Shown here: in pieces, positions 45,130 to 54,520 of the stretch
Layout of the letters: every line of letters starts with the position of its first letter
How positions within the stretch are numbered: position 1 is the stretch's first letter
From: Lachnospiraceae bacterium
GTDB lineage: Bacteria > Bacillota > Clostridia > Lachnospirales > Lachnospiraceae
DNA: 64,000 nucleotides
Direction of reading: 5' to 3'
NCBI GenBank assembly: GCA_014239155.1
Contig: JAAZZQ010000022.1
Location: forward strand, 181,036-245,035
The notes under the pieces: model-generated
The model's database searches: none
Told to the model about the DNA's origin: nothing
What the model saw: the letters and a program-made list of their open reading frames with translations, nothing else
Made by a program: the position numbers and the translations under genes

Positions 45130-46401
45130 ATGAGAAATATTTATGTTGGTGATGTGGGGGTTGCAGTACAATATTTGCAACTAGCACTAAAAAGGGCAGG
45201 ATATTTGAACGAAATTAATGGTCAGTTTGACAGGGAGACTTGCAATGCGCTCAAGGAGTTTCTGGGGGAAGGTGTTGGCTGTTATGTGGACAGGGCAGTG
45301 TGGGCAAAGTTGACACCCTACCTCAGCGGTTATACAATCCACGTGATTACGGCAGGAGAAACCATATGGGGAATAGCCAATACATATGATACGTTGGTGT
45401 CAGCTATATTGACGGCAAATCCATCGCTTGACGCCATGAAGTTACAAATAGGAACGCGGATTTACGTTCCTTTTTCTTTTGCGCTTGTCGATGAGAGTGT
45501 TCCGTATACGTCGAGTTTGACGGATCTAATTTTGGAGGGACTAAGAGTACGCTATCCATTTTTAATTTCAGGGTGTATTGGAAAGAGTGTTATGGGCAAG
45601 GAAGTGTGTTATCTACAATTTGGCGAGGGACCAACACAAGTATGCTACAATGCTTGTTTCCATGCAAATGAGTGGATTACAACACCGATTTTGTTAAAGT
45701 TTGCGGAGGCGTATGCAAAGGCATATGCAGAGGGAGAGGATCTCTATGGAGAAGACACAGGAAAGCTGTTTCGCAAATATAGTCTGTTCTTAATACCAAT
45801 GGTCAATCCAGATGGCGCAGACCTTGTTAATGGAATGATACGAAATGAAGAATATATCCAGCAGACAATGGCAATTTCGTCAGATTATCCAGCAATCCCA
45901 TATCCTGATGGTTGGAAGGCAAATATTAACGGTGTGGATTTGAATTTACAGTTTCCAGCAGGCTGGGAGAATGCAAAGGAAATTAAGTTTGCGCAGGGGT
46001 ACACATCGCCTGCACCAAGGGATTTTGTCGGGGAGGCGCCACTATCGGCAGTGGAGAGTATCAATATGTATCATTTTACAACAGCTCATGATTTTCAACT
46101 GATTCTAGCGTATCACACGCAGGGCGAGGTCATTTATTGGAAGTATCTTGACTATGAGCCAGAACGCTCGAGACGTATTGCAGAATATTTTGGCAAGGTG
46201 AGTGGGTATCAGGTGGAGGAGACGCCCTATGCATCAGGATATGCAGGTTACAAGGACTGGTTTATTGAGGTATATAACCGACCGGGTTATACAATTGAGG
46301 CAGGGCGTGGCACAAATCCTCTCAACATGAGTCAGTTTCCTGAGATTTATGCTGATAACAGACTGATTTTAGTAGGGGGAATGACACAATTATACGAATA
46401 G
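45130..46401 (+). CDS. LysM/peptidoglycan-binding M14 carboxypeptidase (gamma-D-Glu-diamino acid endopeptidase type)
   Basis: 423 residues. Residues ~5-60 are a PG-binding-1-like domain (VGVAVQYLQLALKRAGYL), ~73-115 a LysM domain (IHVITAGETIWGIANTYDT; IYVPF), then an M14 zinc domain: first ligand pair in FHANEW, third in LAYHTQGE, and catalytic Glu in YTIEAGRG. Similar proteins cut the gamma-D-Glu-meso-DAP bond of peptidoglycan during sporulation or recycling. No classical signal peptide is visible, as in several spore-compartment homologues. Confidence 0.92.
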   Translation: MRNIYVGDVGVAVQYLQLALKRAGYLNEINGQFDRETCNALKEFLGEGVGCYVDRAVWAKLTPYLSGYTIHVITAGETIWGIANTYDTLVSAILTANPSLDAMKLQIGTRIYVPFSFALVDESVPYTSSLTDLILEGLRVRYPFLISGCIGKSVMGKEVCYLQFGEGPTQVCYNACFHANEWITTPILLKFAEAYAKAYAEGEDLYGEDTGKLFRKYSLFLIPMVNPDGADLVNGMIRNEEYIQQTMAISSDYPAIPYPDGWKANINGVDLNLQFPAGWENAKEIKFAQGYTSPAPRDFVGEAPLSAVESINMYHFTTAHDFQLILAYHTQGEVIYWKYLDYEPERSRRIAEYFGKVSGYQVEETPYASGYAGYKDWFIEVYNRPGYTIEAGRGTNPLNMSQFPEIYADNRLILVGGMTQLYE

Positions 46402-46565
46402 TTGGCATATTGACTTACCCAATTGTATTTCTGATGTGTTGTTACGTTGCGCAAAAATTAGAACAGAAAGACAAATTAATACTTTTTAGTACAGACAGTC
46501 GGACAATCCATCTGCCCAAGGGGTGCAAGGTGGACAGAGACTTATACATATCCAATATATGAGGG

Positions 46566-46598
46566 CAGACAATGATCGTTCCGATTCTGATTTTTTTT
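46566..46598 (+). terminator. Weak rho-independent terminator
   Basis: CAGA...ATCG-TTC-CGAT...TCTG with a five-base bulge, followed by eight T. It lies in the 246-base gap between converging genes. A second hairpin, TTTTGTTAT/ATAACAAAA (about 46609-46633), may serve the leftward exporter operon. Confidence 0.45.
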
Positions 46599-46647
46599 CA
46601 ATTGGTATGATTTTTGTTATAACGCAATAACAAAAGTCAGTTTACAT

Positions 46648-48426
46648 TTATACGACATCTTGAAGTTGTGCTGTGTAAAGTTTGTAATAAGCTCCTTGTT
46701 TTGCCATCAATTCCATTGCGTTGCCTTCCTCCACAATACCGCCATTATCGATGACAAAGATGCGGTCTGCTTTCTGGATGGTAGAAAGACGATGTGCAAT
46801 GACAAAGGAAGTGCGTCCTTTAAGGAGTGCCTCAATCCCTTCCTGAACCAACAGTTCTGTCTTGGTGTCAATGCTTGATGTCGCCTCGTCTAAAATCAAA
46901 ATTTTAGGCATACTAACCATTGTTCTTGCAAAAGCAAGGAGTTGTTTTTGTCCGACGGAAAGTCCGCCGCCGCGTTCTTCGAGTTTGGTGTCATATCCGT
47001 CGGGCAGCTTTGTGATAAAATCATGTGCATGTACTGCTTTTGCAGCAGCAATAATTTCTTCGTTAGTGGCATCTAATTTTCCATAGGCGATATTTTCACG
47101 GATTGTCCCTGTAAACAGGAAATTATCCTGTGTCATAATTCCCATTTGTTGTCGCAAACTTTCAATACTGACGCTTTTAATATCATGTCCGTCAATTTTA
47201 ATCGTTCCCTTTTGAACATCATAAAAACGGCTGATTAAATTTACAATAGTCGTTTTTCCAGCCCCTGTAGGACCCACAAGAGCAATTGTCTCACCGGGCT
47301 TTATATGAAAATTGATGTCATTTAATACGTCTGTTCCTTCTTCATAGGAGAAGCCGACATGTTCAAAATCCACAGTGCCAATAATTTCAGGCATCTGTGT
47401 CACACTTTTTGCATCTACAATCTCCGCATTTGTATCTAAAATCTCAAAGATTCGTTCTGCACCAGAAATATTGGTAATCAGTTGATTATAAAAGTTGCTC
47501 AAGTTCATAATGGGTTGCCAGAACATAGAAATATAAGTTCCAAATGCCACAAGCGTACCAACTGTTACTGCATCTACTCCTAAAATCATAATACCTGTAA
47601 ACCATAGAGATACGTTGCCAAGTCCCCAGCAGAAGTCAATAACGGATCCAAAGGCATCTGCATAGAGCACCGCGTCCATAAAAGAGCGCTGATGCTCATT
47701 GACAAGTGTGTGGAAGGTTTCTCTTGTTTCATTCTCCGCAGTAAAGCTTTGTATAATTCGGATACCTGATAAGTCTTCGTGGACAAAGGCATTGAGATTG
47801 GAAGACTTTTTCCGATAAATTTGCCAGCGTTTGTGTGAGCGCATTTGTATAAACATAATACCAATCACCATTAAGGGAATACTGATGAGCGCAGCAGTTG
47901 CAAGTTTTGCATTTCGGACAAACATAATTCCAACAACTGCGCAGATCGTAATAAAATCTGGTATTAGCGTTGTAACACTGTTGGAAAGCACGTCTTTTAG
48001 GGAATTGATATCTCCAATAATGCGCGCAAGTATCTTTCCGGTTGGTCTGCTGTCAAAAAATTTAAAGTCAAGTGTCTGTATATGCGTATAGAGTTGCTGC
48101 CGAATTGTGACTAGCACTTTGTTGCACACTTTTGCCATAATATACATGCGCGCTTTTACTAAAATAATAAGGATTGCATTTAGTACAAGCGCGATTGCCG
48201 CAAGGCGATACAGACCAACATAATCGCCAGTTGAAATATAGTTGTCGATAGCAGATTCTATAATAAGCGGGTTTATCAAACTCACACATACACAATATGC
48301 CATAATCAGCAATACTACAAAAATGGAAGCTTTGTGCAGGAGCAAATAAGAAAACAACCTGCCCAATGTTTTGAGTTTGCTTACCTCGTTTAGTTTTTCG
48401 TCTTCCTTATAGGAATTGACTGCCAT
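46648..48426 (-). CDS. ABC exporter half-transporter with consensus ATPase site (BmrD-like)
   Basis: 592 residues: six-helix membrane domain (about 25-330) then an NBD. Walker A GPTGAGKTT, signature LSVGQKQLLAFA and Walker B ILILDEATSSIDT with the catalytic glutamate. Its partner upstream has Asp at this position, the mark of heterodimeric exporters such as BmrCD/LmrCD. GAAAGGAG precedes the ATG. It is the second structural gene of the leftward operon, 142 bases after the first. Likely substrates are drugs or lipophilic compounds, inferred from the family. Confidence 0.92.
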   Translation of the reverse strand: MAVNSYKEDEKLNEVSKLKTLGRLFSYLLLHKASIFVVLLIMAYCVCVSLINPLIIESAIDNYISTGDYVGLYRLAAIALVLNAILIILVKARMYIMAKVCNKVLVTIRQQLYTHIQTLDFKFFDSRPTGKILARIIGDINSLKDVLSNSVTTLIPDFITICAVVGIMFVRNAKLATAALISIPLMVIGIMFIQMRSHKRWQIYRKKSSNLNAFVHEDLSGIRIIQSFTAENETRETFHTLVNEHQRSFMDAVLYADAFGSVIDFCWGLGNVSLWFTGIMILGVDAVTVGTLVAFGTYISMFWQPIMNLSNFYNQLITNISGAERIFEILDTNAEIVDAKSVTQMPEIIGTVDFEHVGFSYEEGTDVLNDINFHIKPGETIALVGPTGAGKTTIVNLISRFYDVQKGTIKIDGHDIKSVSIESLRQQMGIMTQDNFLFTGTIRENIAYGKLDATNEEIIAAAKAVHAHDFITKLPDGYDTKLEERGGGLSVGQKQLLAFARTMVSMPKILILDEATSSIDTKTELLVQEGIEALLKGRTSFVIAHRLSTIQKADRIFVIDNGGIVEEGNAMELMAKQGAYYKLYTAQLQDVV

Positions 48427-48568
48427 AAGGGATTTCTCCTTTCTATAATATAATCTCTCATAATTTCTTTTGCACCTATTTATGTTATATGCATATAAAT
48501 TTAATCAATATACGGCATCTATAACAGTGCTACATTTTGGTATTCTCAAAAATTTTAATAGTCTGTTA

Positions 48569-50317
48569 TTAAGTGTTTGTTGTATTAGAGTAGGCAGGTT
48601 CACCATACTGTGATACATAAGTAGTATAGTATAAGCCCTTTTTGGCAAGAAGCTGATCGTGTGTTCCGCGTTCTGCAATAGAGCCATTTTCAAGAACAAG
48701 AATTTCGTCTGCGTGGCGCACAGCGCTAATGCGGTGTGCAATGATTAATTTTGTGGTATTGGGCAGTGCGTTCAAAGTTTTCTGAATTTCGTGTTCTGTC
48801 TCCATATCCAGCGCGGACGTGGAGTCGTCCATAATTAGAATAGGGGTATGTTTTGCAAAAGCTCTTGCAATACTAATACGCTGTTTCTGACCACCAGAAA
48901 GTCCAACGCCGCGCTCGCCAATAATGGTTTCATATTCGTCAGGCATCTTTTCAATAAAGCTGCTTGCCTGTGCATCTCTGGAAGCTTTTCGCACAATCGA
49001 TTCGTCAATATATTCTTTTTTTCCAAGTTTTACATTTTCGTTGATGGTATCGGAGAAGAGAAATACATCCTGCATCACAACAGAAATACTGCTCCGAAGC
49101 TGTTTTAAAGATAATTTTCTGATATCGACTCCATCAAGGAAGATACAACCATCAGTGGCATCGTACTGTCTTTGTAATAATTGAATTACAGATGTCTTGC
49201 CAGCACCAGTGGCACCCATAATGCCAATTGTGGAGCCTGCCTCCGCTTGGAATGTAATATCGTGCAGAATTTCATGCTTATCTTCCTTGTGGAAGGAGAC
49301 ATGAGAAAACTCAATTTTGCCTTGCACATTGTCTAAGTTTACAGGGATTTGCGTTTCTATAATAACTGGTTTCTGCTCATATATTTTGGTAACTTTCTTG
49401 TTGGAAGCAATGCCCGCTGAAAAGTCGTTTGATAGCCACCCAAGCATCTCCATAGGCCATACAATGTTGTTAGAGTATTCGAGAAAAGCACCAAGTGCGC
49501 CCAATGTGATTGCTCCTTGAATTACAAGACGTCCGCCAAGCAGAAGAATAATCATAGGAAGTAGTTTTGTAATAATCTGCAAGTATGGATAGTAGCGCAC
49601 AAATACCTTTGACTGTTTCATGTTCAGCTCATAATAGCGCTGATTATGTGACAGGAATTTTTGAATTTCAAATTTTTCCCGCGCAAAAGCTTTTACAGTG
49701 CGCACTCCAGCAAGATTTTCCTCAGCCACCGTGTTGAGAACTGCATTTTCTTCGCTAATATCCTCATAGATGGAGCCAAGATGATGCTCCATACTGACTG
49801 CAATAAAGGCAGATAACATCATAGCAATTGTTGGTATGACTGCAAGTGACGCCTGAAGCCGATACATACAGAATAGTACAACGCACGTGTGAAAACTGAC
49901 CTCTATAATTAACATACTCACATAAGACAAGGTGTTCCAAATCCTGTCAATATCGTCCTTTACGCGCGCCATGAGTTCTCCCGTGTTTGTCTTGTCAAAA
50001 AAGCTACTGCTCAGGCTTTGAATATGGTCAAACAGATTTTTGCGCATGTCAGAACCAATGGACGAGCCTACCTTGTCAAAAAGATATTCCTTTGTGTATT
50101 GAAAGATACAGCGTCCGACGCCAACTACTAAGATTCCTCCAAGCAAGTATGGCAGTATAGAAAGATTGCCGCCCAATATAACATCATCAATAATATGCAT
50201 GGTGAGCATGGGTGCCAGCATATCAAGAGAGACGCTGACAAGTAGCGACAGAATGGCAAAAATATAGTACCATTTATATTCCCAGATATAAGTGGATAGT
50301 TTCTTTCTTGTTTGCAT
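48569..50317 (-). CDS. ABC exporter half-transporter with degenerate ATPase site (BmrC-like)
   Basis: 582 residues from ATG 50317 (GAGGAGGG upstream); the frame is open 66 bases further but without a site. Six-helix membrane domain, then Walker A GATGAGKTS, signature LSGGQKQRISIA and Walker B ILIMDDSTSALD, where Asp replaces the catalytic Glu, as in BmrC of B. subtilis. It forms a heterodimer with the next gene. Its long leader (50318-50645) contains a short ORF and a terminator hairpin, so expression is probably controlled by attenuation. Confidence 0.92.
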   Translation of the reverse strand: MQTRKKLSTYIWEYKWYYIFAILSLLVSVSLDMLAPMLTMHIIDDVILGGNLSILPYLLGGILVVGVGRCIFQYTKEYLFDKVGSSIGSDMRKNLFDHIQSLSSSFFDKTNTGELMARVKDDIDRIWNTLSYVSMLIIEVSFHTCVVLFCMYRLQASLAVIPTIAMMLSAFIAVSMEHHLGSIYEDISEENAVLNTVAEENLAGVRTVKAFAREKFEIQKFLSHNQRYYELNMKQSKVFVRYYPYLQIITKLLPMIILLLGGRLVIQGAITLGALGAFLEYSNNIVWPMEMLGWLSNDFSAGIASNKKVTKIYEQKPVIIETQIPVNLDNVQGKIEFSHVSFHKEDKHEILHDITFQAEAGSTIGIMGATGAGKTSVIQLLQRQYDATDGCIFLDGVDIRKLSLKQLRSSISVVMQDVFLFSDTINENVKLGKKEYIDESIVRKASRDAQASSFIEKMPDEYETIIGERGVGLSGGQKQRISIARAFAKHTPILIMDDSTSALDMETEHEIQKTLNALPNTTKLIIAHRISAVRHADEILVLENGSIAERGTHDQLLAKKGLYYTTYVSQYGEPAYSNTTNT

Positions 50318-50382
50318 AAAAGATTGTTCCCTCCTCAAATTGTAAGAACATTCCAGAGTACGAATATAGATAAAAAGGTGCA

Positions 50383-50418
50383 AAAAGACCTCATGGCAAA
50401 ATTACCATGAGGTCTTTT
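50383..50418 (-). terminator. Attenuator hairpin in the leader of the ABC exporter operon
   Basis: A perfect 14-bp stem (minus-strand AAAAGACCTCATGG with its complement) and an eight-base loop, ending in TTTTTGCACCTTTTT on the minus strand. It stands 34 bases after the leader ORF stop and about 65 bases before the exporter start, i.e. inside the leader of its own operon, which is the expected place of an attenuator and not of an ordinary gene-end terminator. Confidence 0.8.
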
Positions 50419-50451
50419 AACAATAATATGATTATTGTATTATGCTTTTTA

Positions 50452-50538
50452 TCAAATAAAACATACCCCGGAGATAATTTTACAATTGAAAAATATAGTG
50501 GATTGATTCATTGTTGTGTTTTTAAACTGTTTAGACAT
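50452..50538 (-). CDS. 28-codon leader peptide ORF (ribosome-controlled attenuation)
   Basis: ATG at 50538 has a textbook AAAGGAGGT (50545-50553) six bases upstream; the peptide starts MSKQFKNTT and ends IISGVCFI, then TGA. The last codons include minus-strand GGGGTATGTTTT (50458-50469), which can pair with AAAAGACCTC of the attenuator's first arm in two blocks of four and five bases. A ribosome finishing the ORF would cover this segment and let the terminator form; one stalled early would leave it free. This is the bmrB logic, inferred from sequence only. Too short to match to a family. Confidence 0.75.
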   Translation of the reverse strand: MSKQFKNTTMNQSTIFFNCKIISGVCFI

Positions 50539-50651
50539 TGTATTACCTCCTTTCTTTATGTGGCACTTGTTGTATTACTTTTTATGCGCCGTAAAAGTAG
50601 CAGAAATCTTGCTATTTTTTCCAACAAATGCAATGATTGGTTACTTCATTA

Positions 50652-50680
50652 AACATACTCTTATTTTAACTGGATGTCAA
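50652..50680 (-). promoter_or_regulatory. Promoter of the leader-ABC exporter operon
   Basis: Minus-strand TTGACA (50675-50680), 17-base spacer, TATGTT (50652-50657). Start near 50645 gives ~105 bases before the leader ORF and ~330 bases to the first exporter codon. The 50318-50812 gap is thus fully occupied by this promoter and leader, plus AT-rich sequence before the next rightward gene. Confidence 0.7.
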
Positions 50681-50812
50681 CTTAATTTTTATTTCTTTAC
50701 AAATAATTTTTTATAGGGTATGCTTTAAATTATTAGAGTGGGATATGTCTGAAAATTATTTTAGAATAAACATAATGATTTTATTAATTTTAAGGAAAGG
50801 GCTAAGAAGAAT

Positions 50813-53347
50813 ATGGAGTTTCTTTTTCTAGGCGGTGCTATGGAGATTGGTGCGAGCTGCATTTATGTAAAAGTGGCGGGCAAGCGTATTTTATTTGACA
50901 GTGGAATTCGACAGTCTAGTGTGAAGGACCCGCTGCCGGATTTTCGCACGATACAAGAACAGGGCGGGCTGGATGCGATTGTTGTGAGTCATGCACATAT
51001 GGATCATATCGGGACACTTCCGATTATCAGCAAGGCATATCCAAATGCACGGATTTATATGACTATTATGACAGCAGAGTTAACTCGCGTGTTGCTCTAT
51101 GACAGTCTAAAGATTATGGCATACCGTGAGGATGAGATTCCACATTACACAGAACAAGATGTGCTCTCTATGCTGGGGCGTGTTACACCAGTGCGATTTC
51201 AGATGGAACTTACAATATTAGAAAAAGTCAAGTTGACTTTTTATCCGGCAGGACATATTGCCGGGGCAGCATGTGCTTATCTTGTTACAGAGGAAGGGAC
51301 ATTATTTTACTCGGGGGATTTTGCCGCGTTCTCACAGCGCACAATAGAAGGAATCCATATACCTAAATTGCGGCCGGATGTGGCTATTGTGGAGACAACA
51401 TATGGAAACAGGCTTCATGCAAACAGACAGGTGGAGGAGCAGCGTCTGGTAGACCTAGTGCGAGAATGTGTTGAAAATGGACAGAAAGTGTTGATTCCAG
51501 CTTTTGCATTAGGGCGGTCACAGGAAGTGTTGTTGATTTTGCGCGCTGCAATTCAAAATGAAGAAATTCCTGCGATTCCGGTGTATGTGGATGGTATGGT
51601 GCGTGATATTAATATTGTCTATACCCGCAATCCAACATTTTTAAAAAATGCACTGGGAAAGCGGATACTGCGGGGCGGTGAACCTTTTTATACAAAGCAA
51701 ATCCAGCCAGTGACCCCTATGCAGAACAGAGAGGAACTTTTGAAGATAAAAGGATCCGCAATCATTGTATCTAGTTCTGGCATGTTGACAGGAGGACCAA
51801 GCATGCAGTATGCGAAAATGCTTGTGCAGTCTGAAAACGCATGTATTATCATTACTGGGTATCAGGATGAAGAATCGCCGGGAAGACAGCTGCTGAACCT
51901 GCTGGAATATAAGGAGGAACGCAAAATTACATTAGATGGGACAACATTTCCTGTAAAATGTCGTGTTGAACAGGTGGGATTGTCTGCGCATGGAGATAAA
52001 TCGGAAATTACAGCACTCCTAGAACGGTTGTCTGCACGCAGGGTGTTTTTAGTACATGGAAATGAAGACACAATCCATGCATATGGAAAAGAGCTGGCGA
52101 TGGAGGATTATCGCCGTCAAATTTATTTGCCGGAGTGTGGTCATGCGTACGCAGTTGAAATCGGTAAGAAGCGTCAACAGTTGAGCAATATTTTGCCATA
52201 TACTATGCAAAAAAATGTTCCGTTTACAACAGAAGATGCAAAACTTTTGTGGGCATATTGGCAGGATTATTACAATGGCAAAAAGTTTCCAGTATCGCAG
52301 ATTGCTATTATTTGGTATGGGCAGCAACAAGAGGAAGAAGTTTTGCAGGAAATGCAGAATATTTTAATGCAGAGTCCTTATTTTTCACCCAATATGCGTC
52401 AGTTGTTTTTGTTTGGGCCAAATACTCGAGAGGAAGTTGAGAGAGCATTAGCACCAAAGGGGCAAACCATACAAGATGTGGAAGCGCAGATACAAGAGAT
52501 TTTTACGGAATTCGCATATCGAAAGATTGGTTATTACCCAGAGAGACAGGAAGCAGTTTTGCAGTTTGATTATCCAGACAGTATTGATAAAGCACTATTT
52601 CAACAAAGAGCAACAGACTTTCAGAAAAAGACAGGCTGGATGGCTAATGTGAGTCTCTCCATGAATCACACTGCAGCAGGAAGTTTGCTATATGCTACAT
52701 TCGGAGATCGGTTACAAAAAGTATCTTATTACGTGGACAAAAAGCAGTATTCAGTGACAGTATTGGGAGCGGAGGATGGCAACAGAGAAGCGGCAGAGGT
52801 ATTTTATAGACAGACTGGATGGAATCTGTATGTGAACGGAAAGTGTTTTAATAGTAAGATAGCGAAAGGTCCTGCAGCGAATGGAGACACATCTGTAAAG
52901 AAATCTGATATGGAGTTTGTTCCCAAAAGTGCTTTTGTGCGACCAGTGGAGCAGAATCTTGCATTTTCTTGTATTGATCAGAGTTTTACAGGAATTTCAG
53001 CTCAGATTGAAAGGAAGAGCATTCGACAGGATGACAAAGGAAAGTATCTGGAATTTAGCTTTGTCTCACCGATGGTCGGTGCCCGATATCAGAATGAACT
53101 ACAGCAAATTGCCAATCAGATTGGGTGGCGCATACGAATTGCCAATAAAGTCAATCAAAATATGTTGTTTCAGATGATAAGAACACTCTGTGCAGAACAA
53201 AATATGACAATTGCAAAAAATCCTTCCTATATACCCGATAGAAGAGCTGTTGTAGTGAAAATTGCAGGGGAGGTAGATCGTCAAAAGTTGATGGGAATCA
53301 CACATACTTTTCTGGAAAAAACAGGATGTGCATGTGAGTTTGGATGA
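50813..53347 (+). CDS. Metallo-beta-lactamase/beta-CASP nuclease-like protein with long C-terminal extension
   Basis: 844 residues. The MBL core has SHAHMDHIG (zinc ligands), PAGHIAGAACAYLV, YSGDFA and later LSAHGDKSE plus FLVHGNED, and the beta-CASP insertion includes IVSSSGMLTGGPSMQYAK, as in CPSF73-like/YSH1 RNases. The fold ends near residue 430. About 410 residues follow that I cannot place: a repeated pattern (YPERQEAVLQFDYPD; DRRAVVVKIAGEVDR) suggests duplicated alpha/beta RNA-binding units. AAGGAAAG is upstream. RNA processing is the inferred role. Confidence 0.85.
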   Translation: MEFLFLGGAMEIGASCIYVKVAGKRILFDSGIRQSSVKDPLPDFRTIQEQGGLDAIVVSHAHMDHIGTLPIISKAYPNARIYMTIMTAELTRVLLYDSLKIMAYREDEIPHYTEQDVLSMLGRVTPVRFQMELTILEKVKLTFYPAGHIAGAACAYLVTEEGTLFYSGDFAAFSQRTIEGIHIPKLRPDVAIVETTYGNRLHANRQVEEQRLVDLVRECVENGQKVLIPAFALGRSQEVLLILRAAIQNEEIPAIPVYVDGMVRDINIVYTRNPTFLKNALGKRILRGGEPFYTKQIQPVTPMQNREELLKIKGSAIIVSSSGMLTGGPSMQYAKMLVQSENACIIITGYQDEESPGRQLLNLLEYKEERKITLDGTTFPVKCRVEQVGLSAHGDKSEITALLERLSARRVFLVHGNEDTIHAYGKELAMEDYRRQIYLPECGHAYAVEIGKKRQQLSNILPYTMQKNVPFTTEDAKLLWAYWQDYYNGKKFPVSQIAIIWYGQQQEEEVLQEMQNILMQSPYFSPNMRQLFLFGPNTREEVERALAPKGQTIQDVEAQIQEIFTEFAYRKIGYYPERQEAVLQFDYPDSIDKALFQQRATDFQKKTGWMANVSLSMNHTAAGSLLYATFGDRLQKVSYYVDKKQYSVTVLGAEDGNREAAEVFYRQTGWNLYVNGKCFNSKIAKGPAANGDTSVKKSDMEFVPKSAFVRPVEQNLAFSCIDQSFTGISAQIERKSIRQDDKGKYLEFSFVSPMVGARYQNELQQIANQIGWRIRIANKVNQNMLFQMIRTLCAEQNMTIAKNPSYIPDRRAVVVKIAGEVDRQKLMGITHTFLEKTGCACEFG

Positions 53348-53535
53348 TATTATAACATGTAAAGAAATTTCTTTCATTTGCACAAAGTAATTTAAGTTTG
53401 TTCACCCTAGCATATAATTTTTTATGATAATATTGAGATTTTTTAGTGTACAAGATTATGTTTTTGCAATATACTGTAAAAAGGATTTGTTATTGTTAAA
53501 GGTTTGCAAGGTAAGAATGGAAGGGATGATAGTAA

Positions 53536-54156
53536 ATGAAAGTTTTGATTATTAATGGAAGCCCGCGAGTAAATGGAAATACATCCATTGCGGTTGACGA
53601 AATGGTAAAGATATTTCATGCTGAAGGCATTAAGACAGATATTATACAGGTTGGAAATAAAGATGTAAGGGGTTGCATAGCGTGTGGCCAGTGCGCTAAA
53701 ATAGGAGAATGTGTGTTTAAAGATATTGTAAATGAGATTGCCCCTAAATTTAGAGAGGCGGATGGCTTGATTGTTGCAAGCCCAGTTTATTATGCCTCTG
53801 CAAATGCAACTCTGATAGCCGTGTTGGACAGATTATTTTACAGCACGCATTTTGACAAGGCCATGAAAGTAGGGGCAAGCGTTGTCTGTGCGAGAAGAGG
53901 TGGTTGCTCGTCAACATTTGACGAGCTTAATAAATATTTTACAATTTCCAACATGCCAGTTGTTTCCAGTCAGTACTGGAACAGTATTCATGGGAGAGAG
54001 CCAGGACAGGCAAATTTGGACGAGGAAGGAAAGCAGACAATGCGGGTGCTTGCAAGGAATATGTCATTTTTGATGAAATGCATAGCACTAGGCAAGGAAC
54101 AGATTGGTTTGCCAGAAACTGAAGAACATGTATGGACACACTTCATTAGGGAGTAA
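53536..54156 (+). CDS. Flavodoxin-fold NAD(P)H-dependent FMN reductase family protein
   Basis: 206 residues. FMN-phosphate site INGSPRVNGNTSIAV at the N-terminus, ACGQCAKIGECVFKD with clustered cysteines (CxxC and a third Cys), SPVYYASANATLIAVLDRLFYS in the flavin pocket. The Cys-rich loop is typical of the iron-sulfur-flavoprotein-like branch. Its electron donor and acceptor are unknown. It is followed 15 bases later by a 30-codon ORF. Confidence 0.9.
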   Translation: MKVLIINGSPRVNGNTSIAVDEMVKIFHAEGIKTDIIQVGNKDVRGCIACGQCAKIGECVFKDIVNEIAPKFREADGLIVASPVYYASANATLIAVLDRLFYSTHFDKAMKVGASVVCARRGGCSSTFDELNKYFTISNMPVVSSQYWNSIHGREPGQANLDEEGKQTMRVLARNMSFLMKCIALGKEQIGLPETEEHVWTHFIRE

Positions 54157-54171
54157 GAAGGGGTGAATAGT

Positions 54172-54264
54172 ATGAATGAACATAAATTTTGGTCTTGTCT
54201 GTTACTTTTCAGTTATATTATGTGCATTATAACAGGGCATCAGATTATCAAAGAAAAAAATTAG
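54172..54264 (+). CDS. 30-residue putative membrane microprotein
   Basis: ATG with AGAAGGGG eight bases upstream, 15 bases after the reductase stop. The peptide begins MNEHKFWS, continues with a hydrophobic stretch (LLLFSYIMCIITG) long enough to span or insert in the membrane, and ends in a charged KEKN tail. The strong ribosome site and tight spacing suggest real translation; no homologue can be judged at this size. Confidence 0.55.
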   Translation: MNEHKFWSCLLLFSYIMCIITGHQIIKEKN

Positions 54265-54427
54265 TTATTTACTGAAGCACAAAAGGCTTAAATATGTTTT
54301 GTAGAAAATAGATTCTATAGAAACATAAGTTTTAGATCGAGAGGTGGCGTACACTTTTCACTACTTTTATATATCCATGAACAATAACAGTACAGCTATA
54401 TTTACTTAGATTAGAATATAAAAAAGA

Positions 54428-54456
54428 TTGCGTATATCTGGAAAAAAGAGTATACT
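54428..54456 (+). promoter_or_regulatory. Promoter of gpmI
   Basis: TTGCGT (54428-54433), 17-base spacer, TATACT (54451-54456), about 65 bases before the gpmI ATG. The rest of the gap after 54264 is AT-rich with no gene. Confidence 0.65.
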
Positions 54457-54520
54457 TTATACGGAGTATCGACTCATAATATTGTTAATATGAAGTGAAT
54501 AAAAAGGAAAAGGAGGATGA

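Noticed and set aside
50407..50652. Plus-strand frame of 81 codons opposite the exporter leader
   Set aside because: It runs antisense through the attenuator hairpin and leader ORF, without ribosome site or promoter; the minus-strand leader explains the region better.
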